A stretch of DNA of 8,906 bases, taken from contig JABUUQ010000002.1 in the NCBI GenBank assembly GCA_021443125.1, forward strand, positions 409,554 to 418,459. Reading direction: 5' to 3'. The notes below the pieces were generated by a model. It was not told the origin of the DNA. It saw only the letters and a list, made by a program, of their open reading frames with translations, and made no database searches. This DNA is from Bacteroidales bacterium. GTDB lineage: Bacteria; Bacteroidota; Bacteroidia; Bacteroidales; P3. Below are positions 1 to 6,814 of this stretch, piece by piece (the first letter of the stretch is position 1; every line of letters begins with the position of its first letter). The position numbers and the translations under genes were made by a program.

Positions 1-10
1 GGCGTTTTAG

Positions 11-58
11 AAAATTAAAAGCAAGGAATAAAATTTTCTTTCTTTGTTTTAATTTTTT
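11..58 (+). terminator. Probable terminator of an unseen upstream plus-strand gene
   Basis: AAAATTAAAA (11-20) is perfectly complementary to TTTTAATTTT (47-56). The pairing continues inward with one bulged base: C22-G46, A23-T45, A24-T44, G25-T43 wobble, G26-C42 and A27-T41. T57 and T58 follow. The stem is very AT-rich and its T-tract overlaps the 3' arm, so it is weaker than a classic terminator. Its position just before the leader of the first gene fits the end of a gene lying left of the window. It shares an 18-nt sequence with the hairpin at 1776-1823. Confidence 0.45.
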
Positions 59-132
59 GGAACAGAGTTTGATTTCAAAATAAAGAAAAAAGAATTTATT
101 ATTAGATAACACAACAAAAAAACATTAAAACA

Positions 133-528
133 ATGAAAAAATTATTTTTAACACTTTTGCTTTCAGTGCTTACAGTTTTCACAGTTAACGCACAAGACGA
201 AAAGAAAGCAAGCACACAGGCTGAAATTACTTTCACTGAACTTGAGTACGATTATGGTGAAGTTGTAAAAGGTGGCGATGGTATGTGCGAATTCGTTTAT
301 AAGAACACAGGCAAAGCACCTCTTATGCTTACAAATGTAAGAAGTTCTTGTGGTTGTACAATACCTTCTTGGTCAAAAGAACCACTTATGCCAGGAAAGA
401 CAGCTAAAATCAAAGTAAAATACAACACAAACAATGTTGGAACTATCAACAAGTCAATAACTGTTGAAAGCAACGCATCTAATGGCAGAGTTGTATTGAA
501 GATTAAAGGAAAAGTTATCAACAAATAA
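133..528 (+). CDS. Secreted DUF1573 domain protein
   Basis: This is a small exported protein of 131 residues. Residues 1-20 form a typical signal peptide: MKK, a hydrophobic core LFLTLLLSVLTVFTV, and an Ala-x-Ala-like site at VNA-Q, so the mature chain probably starts at Q21. The rest is one immunoglobulin-like beta domain of the DUF1573 type. It shows the family hallmarks: F/Y-D-Y-G-E-V near 39-44, KNTGKAPL at 57-64, SSCGCT at 71-76 with the C73-x-C75 pair, PGKTAKIKVKYNT at 87-99, and a final strand ending in IKGKV. The molecular function of these proteins is not established; they are abundant in Bacteroidota and presumed periplasmic or envelope-associated. The ATG at 133 follows an A-rich leader without a Shine-Dalgarno sequence, as is usual in this phylum. 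The aminotransferase starts 22 bp downstream, so the two are probably co-transcribed. Confidence 0.9.
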   Translation: MKKLFLTLLLSVLTVFTVNAQDEKKASTQAEITFTELEYDYGEVVKGGDGMCEFVYKNTGKAPLMLTNVRSSCGCTIPSWSKEPLMPGKTAKIKVKYNTNNVGTINKSITVESNASNGRVVLKIKGKVINK

Positions 529-550
529 TTTATAAACAAATAAATAGAAA

Positions 551-1750
551 ATGCCACAAATATCAACAATGGGAGCTTCTTTGCAAGCTTCAGCAATTAG
601 AAAACTAGTGCCTTTTGCAGATGCGGCAAAAGAAAGAGGAATAAAAATACACCACCTTAACATAGGACAACCAGACATCAAAACTGCTCCTGAGGCTGTT
701 GATGCTCTTAGAAATGCAAAAATGGACATTGTTGCCTACACAGCATCAAACGGAAACTTGTCTTACAGAAAAAAACTTTGCGAATACTACAAAGGATACA
801 ATATCAACCTTGACCCTAACGATATCATAGTAACTTGTGGCGGTAGCGAGGCTCTTCAATTTGCGTTCAATGTTTGTCTTAACCCAGGTGAAGAAGTTCT
901 TGTTTCTGAACCTTACTATGCAAACTACAACTCTTTTGCAAAAATCAGTGGTGCTTCAATAAAAACCATACCTTCAACAATAGATAACGGTTTTGCACTT
1001 CCTCCAATGGAAGCTTTTGAAAAGGCAATCACTCCTAAGACTCGTGCTATTATTGTTTGTAACCCTAACAACCCAACAGGTTACCTTTATACCGAACAAG
1101 AATTGCGTCAGTTGGCTGAAATAGCAAAGAAACACGACTTATTTATCTTTGCTGATGAGGTTTATAGAGAATTTGTCTATGACGGCAAAAAACATTTCTC
1201 TATTATGCAGATTGAAGGCATAGAACAAAACGCCATACTTCTTGACTCAGTTTCTAAACGTTACTCTGCATGCGGTGCAAGAGAGGGTATGATTATCTCA
1301 AAGAACAAAGAAGTTATGACAGCTGCTATGAAAATGGCTCAAGCAAGACTTTGCCCTCCTTATTTTGGACAAATCTTTGCAGAAGCTGCCATAGACACTC
1401 CAGAAACATACTTCAAAGAAGTTAATGATGAGTATGACAGAAGAAGAAGAGCCTTGGTAAAAGCAATAAACGAGATACCTGGTTGCAAATGTCCTACTCC
1501 TACAGGTGCATTCTACACTGTAATAGAAATGCCTATAGATGACTCTGACAAATTCTGCCAATGGTTGCTTACAGACTTCAACCTTAATGGTGAAACAGTT
1601 ATGCTTGCTCCTGCAACAGGTTTCTATGCTGACCCAGAAAAGGGAAGAAAGCAAGCTCGTATAACTTATTGCCTAAAGATAGAAGACCTTCTTGCTGGTA
1701 TCAACTGTTTGAAAGAAGCATTGAAGATATATCCAGGAAGAACAATGTAG
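551..1750 (+). CDS. PLP-dependent class I/II aminotransferase (aspartate aminotransferase-like)
   Basis: This is a cytoplasmic fold-type I aminotransferase of 399 residues, the usual length for the family. Visible motifs in order are the N-terminal substrate-side LNIGQPD (36-42), the PLP phosphate-binding GGSEA (97-101), NPNNPTG (171-177), the pyridine-nitrogen aspartate D202 in FADEVYREF, the Schiff-base lysine K236 in SVSKRYSACGAR with phosphate-binding R244, and R370 in QARITYC, which should bind the substrate alpha-carboxylate. These support transfer of an amino group between an amino acid and a 2-oxo acid. The exact substrate cannot be read from the sequence: aspartate is the default guess, but alanine, aromatic or other specificities are possible. 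Family members commonly have a hydrophobic residue after R244 (A/W-R-I-G); here it is Glu (GAREG). The start at 551 leaves a complete N-terminal arm. The gene ends just before the hairpin at 1776-1823. Confidence 0.93.
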   Translation: MPQISTMGASLQASAIRKLVPFADAAKERGIKIHHLNIGQPDIKTAPEAVDALRNAKMDIVAYTASNGNLSYRKKLCEYYKGYNINLDPNDIIVTCGGSEALQFAFNVCLNPGEEVLVSEPYYANYNSFAKISGASIKTIPSTIDNGFALPPMEAFEKAITPKTRAIIVCNPNNPTGYLYTEQELRQLAEIAKKHDLFIFADEVYREFVYDGKKHFSIMQIEGIEQNAILLDSVSKRYSACGAREGMIISKNKEVMTAAMKMAQARLCPPYFGQIFAEAAIDTPETYFKEVNDEYDRRRRALVKAINEIPGCKCPTPTGAFYTVIEMPIDDSDKFCQWLLTDFNLNGETVMLAPATGFYADPEKGRKQARITYCLKIEDLLAGINCLKEALKIYPGRTM

Positions 1751-1775
1751 TTCTACAATACAAGCATTTAAGTGC

Positions 1776-1823
1776 AAAAAGTAAAAGCAAGGATTATTTT
1801 TTTATTCCTTGCTTTTATTTTTT
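1776..1823. terminator. Bidirectional intrinsic terminator between converging genes
   Basis: The arm AAAAGCAAGGA (1783-1793) is perfectly complementary to TCCTTGCTTTT (1806-1816). The stem extends outward through T1782-A1817, a G1781-T1818 wobble and five A-T pairs (1776-1780 with 1819-1823), giving 18 pairs around a 12-nt loop. A T-run follows on the plus strand, and on the minus strand the stem runs into TTTTACTTTTT. It lies 25 bp after the aminotransferase stop and 27 bp after the methyltransferase stop, so it can end both transcripts. Confidence 0.88.
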
Positions 1824-1850
1824 TGAAACGGCGTTTTAATTTTATCTTTC

Positions 1851-2633
1851 TTAGTCTTTGTTTTTAAGGATATAGAAGCAGGTTGTTGCAAGGAAATTCC
1901 TGAAAAACGGAATCTTTGCAAAACATTTTGGAAGCACTCTTGGACGCAATCCGAACTTTGTTTCGTAGTGAGGATTTATCAAGTAAAGTTTCCTATTCAC
2001 AATATCCAAAAGTTTGTCCCTTGCAATCATCTTTTCGAATCTCTCTATGGTAATTTGTGTGCGTTTGATATCCAAAAGTTCCTCCACACAGTCTTTGTTT
2101 TCTTTCTGTTTCAACACCCAACCATACATACTTTTTGGCAGAAGGTGCAACCATGGGAAATGACTCAGCAACTTGTTTGTGCAAATCTGCTGATGACCTC
2201 CAAAAGGCATATACCATGCAGGAAAAGCCAAAAAAACAATGCCGTTATTGTTCAAAAGTTTGGAAATATTCATAAGCAATAATTCCTTTTTATCCACATG
2301 CTCAATAACATCGTGGCAGAGAATTATATCAAACTTGCCATAACTTTGCTGCAAATTCCTTATATCGTCGATTTCAAAGCGAGAATTTAGACCTTTATCG
2401 GCAAAACTCTGCCTTGCTTCGCTTATTCTTTGGGTGTTTACGTCTATTCCCGTAACCTCACAGCCTTTCAATGCAAAAGGAAGGCAATTGCCACCATCTC
2501 CACAACCAATTTCAAGAACAGAAAGGCCGTTTTCAACTTTTTTGTAGGTTTCTATGTAAGGGATTATATATTTCTCACTCGTAATTGACAGTTCCTCAAA
2601 ATACAGTTTCCTGTTTATGTGTCTTTCTTGCAT
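1851..2633 (-). CDS. Class I SAM-dependent methyltransferase (Methyltransf_11 type)
   Basis: This 260-residue Rossmann-fold methyltransferase has motif I as LEIGCGDGGN (40-49), which binds S-adenosylmethionine, and the acidic residue ending strand 2 as D64 in GIDV. The next acidic loop is D89-D90, and the post-II/motif IV segment FDIILCHDVIEHV (101-113) has the D-V-I-E-H pattern typical of UbiG/Methyltransf_11 relatives. A FPAWYMPFGGHQQ segment (138-149) after the core may shape the substrate pocket. The C-terminal part, with NPHYETKFGLRPR and a hydrophobic tail, is of a kind seen in family members of unknown substrate. There is no signal peptide or transmembrane segment, so it is probably cytoplasmic. 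The acceptor cannot be inferred: small molecule, lipid or sugar are all possible. It follows the M16 gene after 58 bp with no terminator visible between them, and is probably the last gene of the minus-strand operon. Confidence 0.88.
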   Translation of the reverse strand: MQERHINRKLYFEELSITSEKYIIPYIETYKKVENGLSVLEIGCGDGGNCLPFALKGCEVTGIDVNTQRISEARQSFADKGLNSRFEIDDIRNLQQSYGKFDIILCHDVIEHVDKKELLLMNISKLLNNNGIVFLAFPAWYMPFGGHQQICTNKLLSHFPWLHLLPKSMYGWVLKQKENKDCVEELLDIKRTQITIERFEKMIARDKLLDIVNRKLYLINPHYETKFGLRPRVLPKCFAKIPFFRNFLATTCFYILKNKD

Positions 2634-2691
2634 ATTCTTTGTGTTTTTATTTGCTTGTTTGTATTGTTTTTATGCTTTTTGCCTCTTGTTT

Positions 2692-3930
2692 TCAGTCTTT
2701 CTTTGCAAGATAGAATAGGGTGTTGTGTTTGTTCTCGAAGAAAGTTTTTTGAGCTATGCAAACAATATCGTTTATGCTTACCTGCTTGTAGTTTTCTTTG
2801 TCATTGTTTATATTAGACAGCATATCAAGATGTTCAAAATAAGCAAGATTCATCGCTTTGTCCAATATTTTTAGGTTGGCAAAGGTTGAGGTTGAAAGAT
2901 TTTTGTTTTTCACCTTCTGAAACTCTTTTTCCGTTGGTGGATTCTCTATAAGTTTCTGCAATTCCTGCCAAATAGCTTTTTCTCCTTGCTTTATATCGGC
3001 GTCATCTGCATATTTGCCCATAACAATAAACAAGCCTTTGTCGTCATCTGCACTTACCACAGCATCTATCTCAGTGAAAATCTGCTGATTCAAAACAAGT
3101 TCTTTATAGAGTCTGCTGCTTTTGCCCGTGGATAGAATATCGCTGAGCAAATCAAAGGCATAGAATTCTTTTTCCTTGCGTGAAGACATAGGAAAAGTAA
3201 TGATTATTATATTGCTCGGCACATTGCGATAGACAGTCTTTTCTCTGTTTTCGGTTTGTGGAGGTTCCTGCTGATAGTTTATCGTTTTGGTATGAGTGTT
3301 GCCGAAGCTAAAAATCTCTTTTGCCAAACGAAAAACTTCTTCTGCCTCTACATTGCCCGAAATAGCAAGGATTGCATTGTTGGGTTGGTAGTAGGTGTTG
3401 TAGAAATTTTGGACAATATCAAGCGATGCACTTTCTATATGTGAAATATCTTTGCCTATTGTTTGCCAACGATAAGGATGCACCTTGAAAGAAAGTTCTC
3501 GCATCTCTTTGTAAAGGTCGCCATAAGGCTGATTAAGGTATCTTTGTTTGAACTCTTCGGTAACAACTTTCTTTTGAACATCCAAATGCTGAGAATCTAT
3601 AATAAGGTTACACATTCTGTCTGCCTCTATCCTCAACACAGTCTCCAGATAGATGGCAGGCACACTTATATAGAAATTTGTGTAGTCGTTATTGGTAAAA
3701 GCATTGCTTTCGCCACCGATAGAGTTGATAAGATTGTCGAAATCGGGAAAATTCTTGCTGCCAGAAAACATAAGATGTTCAAACAAGTGTGCAAAACCTG
3801 TGTGATTCTCGTCTTCGTTTTTTGCACCAACCTTATACAACAAATTTACAGCAACCAATTCTGTTGTATTGTCCTGATTGACTATCACTCTAAGCGAATT
3901 GTCAAGTGTTGTTTCCTTATAGTTAATCAT
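2692..3930 (-). CDS. M16 family zinc metallopeptidase (pitrilysin / processing peptidase-like)
   Basis: This 412-residue protein is a two-domain M16B-type peptidase. The inverted zinc motif H-x-x-E-H is HLFEH (48-52), giving zinc ligands H48 and H52 and catalytic base E51. The distal zinc ligand is most likely E126 in VVTEEFKQRYLNQPYG, 74 residues later, as the family requires. N-terminal landmarks are LLYKVGAKNED, GFAHLFEHLMFSGS and GGESNAFTNNDYTNFY. The second domain carries the SSRLYKEL signature (271-278), whose R273 and Y275 correspond to the substrate-binding Arg/Tyr pair. Having both the active zinc site and the R/Y pair on one chain suggests a homodimer rather than dependence on an inactive partner. 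No signal peptide is visible, so the enzyme is probably cytoplasmic. The likely substrates are peptides or unfolded segments. Its ATG lies inside the end of addB (8-nt overlap), which points to translational coupling. Confidence 0.92.
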   Translation of the reverse strand: MINYKETTLDNSLRVIVNQDNTTELVAVNLLYKVGAKNEDENHTGFAHLFEHLMFSGSKNFPDFDNLINSIGGESNAFTNNDYTNFYISVPAIYLETVLRIEADRMCNLIIDSQHLDVQKKVVTEEFKQRYLNQPYGDLYKEMRELSFKVHPYRWQTIGKDISHIESASLDIVQNFYNTYYQPNNAILAISGNVEAEEVFRLAKEIFSFGNTHTKTINYQQEPPQTENREKTVYRNVPSNIIIITFPMSSRKEKEFYAFDLLSDILSTGKSSRLYKELVLNQQIFTEIDAVVSADDDKGLFIVMGKYADDADIKQGEKAIWQELQKLIENPPTEKEFQKVKNKNLSTSTFANLKILDKAMNLAYFEHLDMLSNINNDKENYKQVSINDIVCIAQKTFFENKHNTLFYLAKKD

Positions 3931-6808
3931 CGTCTTTCTCTTCTACTCCACAAAGTATTTTATAATCGCAATAATCGCACTTCTTTGTAACATCATCGCT
4001 TAGCAATACTCCTTCATAGAAATCTCCTGCAGTTTTATCAAATGTCTTTTTTAGATGTTCTTTTAGTTTTTCTTCAAACTTCGTATGGAATTCTCTATTA
4101 TATACGAGAGGAGCCTTGTTGAACTGTATTGCCATTTCATCTATGTCTGCAAGATATAATAAACAAGGTTGTATGTCTTTTTCTTCGTTTCTATACACCA
4201 AATAACAGTAACAGCATATTTCAAATAAATAGTTTGCACCGTCCTTTTTTCTTTCACCATTATCCTTCTTTTCAAACATACTTTCAAGCACTTCGTCTAT
4301 TGTGAAATCAGTATTATGTTTAGGGTATTTATTAAACTTATGCTCTTTTGCACCGCCTGTTTTGTAGTCAACAATTCTTAAAGTGCCGTCGGGTAGTGTG
4401 TCCATTCTATCCAAACGACCTTGCAAATAAACAAATGTGTTGTCATCTATCTTCAATTCGCAAGAGCATTCTTTTTCCAAATCTATTATTGTAACCTTGT
4501 CATCTTTGTCTTTCTTTAATAGTTTGCGAAGATAATCTTTTAGTATATCTTGATGAAGCCTTTGTACGCATTCTTGTCTGGCTTTGAGTTCTTCTTCTCG
4601 TTTGTTTCTCTTGCCTTCATCAGTTTCTTTGTTTTCTGTTAAAGCTTTTCCCAAAGCGTCTTCAATGGCTTTTTCTTCATCGGATATGGTAGGGTAGCCA
4701 GGCATTGAACAAATTATGCTTGCTGCCTCGTGAAAAACATTTCCAAAGATAGCATGTGTTTTGTCATCATTCTCATCTTTTTCCGTAAGCCCTTTTATTT
4801 TATACAAGTAGAATTTTAGTTCGCAGTCCAATAGTTTATTCAAAGCAGAAGGAGAGATTGTTCTTGTTTTTTCTGTTATCGTTTGTGGTTCTCTATAAAC
4901 TATCTTTTGTTTTTCATCTGTCGCCACCACTTTATTATCATTTATAACCTCTTCTTCCTTGAAAGCATATTGACCTTTAACTACTTTGCTGTCTCTTTTA
5001 TTGGCAGACATGTTTATCTTGTTGTTGTTTCCTCGTAATCTTCTGCGTTTGTCAGTGCTGTCATATCTTTTATTGGCAGACATGTTTATCTCGTTTATTG
5101 TTTTAGAACTGTCTTTCAATTCAAACTTTATCTGTCTAAGGAAACGGCTCATTTCTTTTACATTGCCACCAACACTTTCTGTTGTATAGACAAAGTCCAA
5201 AGTTTTTGCAGTATGGAAAAGTCTGTAGAAATAATAAGCAAAGATACCCGCCTTTCTTTGCAAGGTCATCATATTGTATGCTTGTTTGAAAGAATTAGGA
5301 ATAAAGCCGGTGTTTGAAGAAAGTTTTGGCAAATTATCGTCGGAAGTAGAAAGCATAAGAACATGTTGAAAGTCCAAACATCTTGTCTCCAACAATCCCA
5401 TAACTTGAACGCCCTGACTTTCCTCTGATTCTATATCTATGGAAAGACTGTTCAACTCCTGCTTTACAACATTTTTAATAATACTATTTGGCAAATCCTC
5501 TGGTTTTATATCCTTGATAGCATCGGCAAATTCACAAAGAGTTTCATCCACTTTCTTAAGCATATCGAATTCCCAACGAGGTTTATTGTATTTCTCTTTG
5601 GCCTTTCCTTTTATTGCCTCGTGTATTTTTTCTCTCGTAAAATCTCCTTCTTTTAATTTATCAACAATTTCAATCACATCATTATACAACCCGCTTTGTT
5701 TGAAAGGGTAGCCCATAGTGATATTGAACTGTACCTTTTCTTTCTCTTCCTCTTTCTTTGGCAGAGATCTGCGAACAAGGCTTATAAGACTTTCATCATT
5801 AAGAATTATAGCACATTCGTTGAGATTTACACCTTCTATTGCCTTGATTTTCTCGTACCATTTTCTTATATATGACAAAGAAGCGGTTTCGTATGCACAA
5901 TTTATGATGTTTATTTCTTGTTTATTCTTTTCTATTCTGTCAAAATTGTTTTTAAGGAATTCTTTGTTCATCTTGAATTGTTCTTTGTTATCGCGAATGA
6001 AAATTCCTGCTTCCTGAAGGGGATTATCTTGATAATATTTGTCAATATCCCAATAGAATTGTGCAGCATTGTTATCTTTCAAAATGCTGAACAATTTTCT
6101 CTCTGCTGCGTCTAAAGTGCTAAAGCCCACAACAAAGAATTTCTTGTCAGGGAATAAATCTTTATCTTTATTCAATGATTCAACGAATCTGCGTTTTAAT
6201 TTTCCAGAATAGGCAAGGTGTTTTTCATCAAGTTTTTGGTTGAAATCTTTATAAATCTCCAAAAGACAATTCCAAATGTCTGCAAATTTCTTTCTTACCT
6301 TGCCATTCTCAAAATCTATCTTAAAAAAGTCTTCTAATGTCTTCCTTTGCTCCTCACTAAGAACATCTTTTGGGATGCTTTCAAGGTCTTTATAGTCTTT
6401 GAGATTGCGGAAAATTGTTTCTGCATTAACAAGATTTTTGTCTATCTCGTCAAAATCGTTTAGCAACTTTTCGCCCCATAAATAGAATTCTGCAAAAGGT
6501 TCTTTTTCCTCGCCTGCTAGCAAAGGGTGTTTATCGTAAAAGATTTTGCAATAAGATTCATACAAATAATATATCAAAGGCAACTTTTCAGCCTCTTTGG
6601 TATCGTTGATAACCTTTGCAATCAAATCGCTTATAGACAAAATCTCTGGCTCAAGAAAGGTGTTTCCTATAACATCTTTCAACGCATCCATAAGCCCACG
6701 CGTTGATCTTTTGTTTGGAAGAATTATAATTGTATCTTCAAAATTAGTTCCTTGCTCCTTTATGTTTTTAGCAACTCTGTATAAAAATTTTTCTGTATTG
6801 TTTTCCAT
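3923..6808 (-). CDS. addB: AddB-like subunit of the AddAB helicase-nuclease, PD-(D/E)XK family
   Basis: This 961-residue protein is the AddB partner of the AddA encoded upstream; together they resect double-strand breaks for recombination. The N-terminal two thirds is a UvrD-like fold without a Walker A box: TIIILPNKRSTRGL (26-39) stands where a motor would have one. A conserved VQVMGLLETRCLDF block lies at 467-480. The C-terminal third is a RecB-type nuclease: H693 in FGNVFHEAA, D800 in GRLDRMD, and D814 and K816 in IVDYKTG. C662 (in LLDCELKFYLYK) and C944, C947 and C953 (CDYCDYKILC) match the four cysteines that hold a 4Fe-4S cluster in AddB proteins. Oddities are an INMSANKR repeat (574-581 and 598-605) in the interdomain linker, and E863 where the nuclease motif usually has Gln. 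The start lies 6 bp after the addA stop, and the end overlaps the M16 gene. Confidence 0.92.
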   Translation of the reverse strand: MENNTEKFLYRVAKNIKEQGTNFEDTIIILPNKRSTRGLMDALKDVIGNTFLEPEILSISDLIAKVINDTKEAEKLPLIYYLYESYCKIFYDKHPLLAGEEKEPFAEFYLWGEKLLNDFDEIDKNLVNAETIFRNLKDYKDLESIPKDVLSEEQRKTLEDFFKIDFENGKVRKKFADIWNCLLEIYKDFNQKLDEKHLAYSGKLKRRFVESLNKDKDLFPDKKFFVVGFSTLDAAERKLFSILKDNNAAQFYWDIDKYYQDNPLQEAGIFIRDNKEQFKMNKEFLKNNFDRIEKNKQEINIINCAYETASLSYIRKWYEKIKAIEGVNLNECAIILNDESLISLVRRSLPKKEEEKEKVQFNITMGYPFKQSGLYNDVIEIVDKLKEGDFTREKIHEAIKGKAKEKYNKPRWEFDMLKKVDETLCEFADAIKDIKPEDLPNSIIKNVVKQELNSLSIDIESEESQGVQVMGLLETRCLDFQHVLMLSTSDDNLPKLSSNTGFIPNSFKQAYNMMTLQRKAGIFAYYFYRLFHTAKTLDFVYTTESVGGNVKEMSRFLRQIKFELKDSSKTINEINMSANKRYDSTDKRRRLRGNNNKINMSANKRDSKVVKGQYAFKEEEVINDNKVVATDEKQKIVYREPQTITEKTRTISPSALNKLLDCELKFYLYKIKGLTEKDENDDKTHAIFGNVFHEAASIICSMPGYPTISDEEKAIEDALGKALTENKETDEGKRNKREEELKARQECVQRLHQDILKDYLRKLLKKDKDDKVTIIDLEKECSCELKIDDNTFVYLQGRLDRMDTLPDGTLRIVDYKTGGAKEHKFNKYPKHNTDFTIDEVLESMFEKKDNGERKKDGANYLFEICCYCYLVYRNEEKDIQPCLLYLADIDEMAIQFNKAPLVYNREFHTKFEEKLKEHLKKTFDKTAGDFYEGVLLSDDVTKKCDYCDYKILCGVEEKDDD
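4988..5091. repeat. In-frame direct repeat inside addB (26-nt copies, 72-nt period)
   Basis: Bases 4994-5019 and 5066-5091 are identical over 26 nt and lie exactly 72 nt (24 codons) apart, so both copies are read in the same frame of addB. Each encodes INMSANKR (residues 574-581 and 598-605). Similarity extends six more bases: both copies are flanked by GCTGTC on the plus-strand left side, at 4988-4993 and at 5057-5062, the latter with a 3-nt ATA insertion. The segment between the copies encodes a very basic stretch, including KRRRLRG. The repeat sits in the linker between the helicase-like and nuclease parts. It may be a local duplication or a copy of an interspersed element. Confidence 0.9.
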
Positions 6809-6814
6809 AATTAT

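Noticed and set aside
56..110. Possible Bacteroidota-type promoter (TTTG ... TAnnTTTG) for the DUF1573 gene
   Set aside because: TTTG occurs at 56-59 and 68-71, but no good TAnnTTTG box follows at the usual spacing. The best match, TATTATTA at 97-104, has two mismatches and a spacer of about 25 nt. A promoter is expected in this leader but I cannot place it.
2634..2691. Terminator or separate promoter between the M16 and methyltransferase genes
   Set aside because: The 58-bp gap is A/T-rich with short CAAA/ACAA repeats on the coding strand, but I see no stable hairpin and no TTTG/TAnnTTTG pair, so read-through is the simpler view.
3463..3990. 175-codon plus-strand open frame opposite the M16 gene
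   Set aside because: It covers the M16 zinc-motif region on the opposite strand and its translation has no family resemblance, so it is a shadow of the real gene.
4994..5091. Two-unit CRISPR array or palindromic element at the addB repeat
   Set aside because: There are only two copies, both inside a coding sequence, and the spacing segment is itself read as protein. I found no extended inverted repeat within the unit, only the short palindrome ACATGT.
5718..6115. Plus-strand open frames of 65-99 codons opposite addB
   Set aside because: They lie entirely antisense to a well-supported gene, have hydrophobic, Phe/Ser/Leu-rich translations typical of reverse-strand reading of Lys/Glu-rich coding DNA, and show no recognisable motif.
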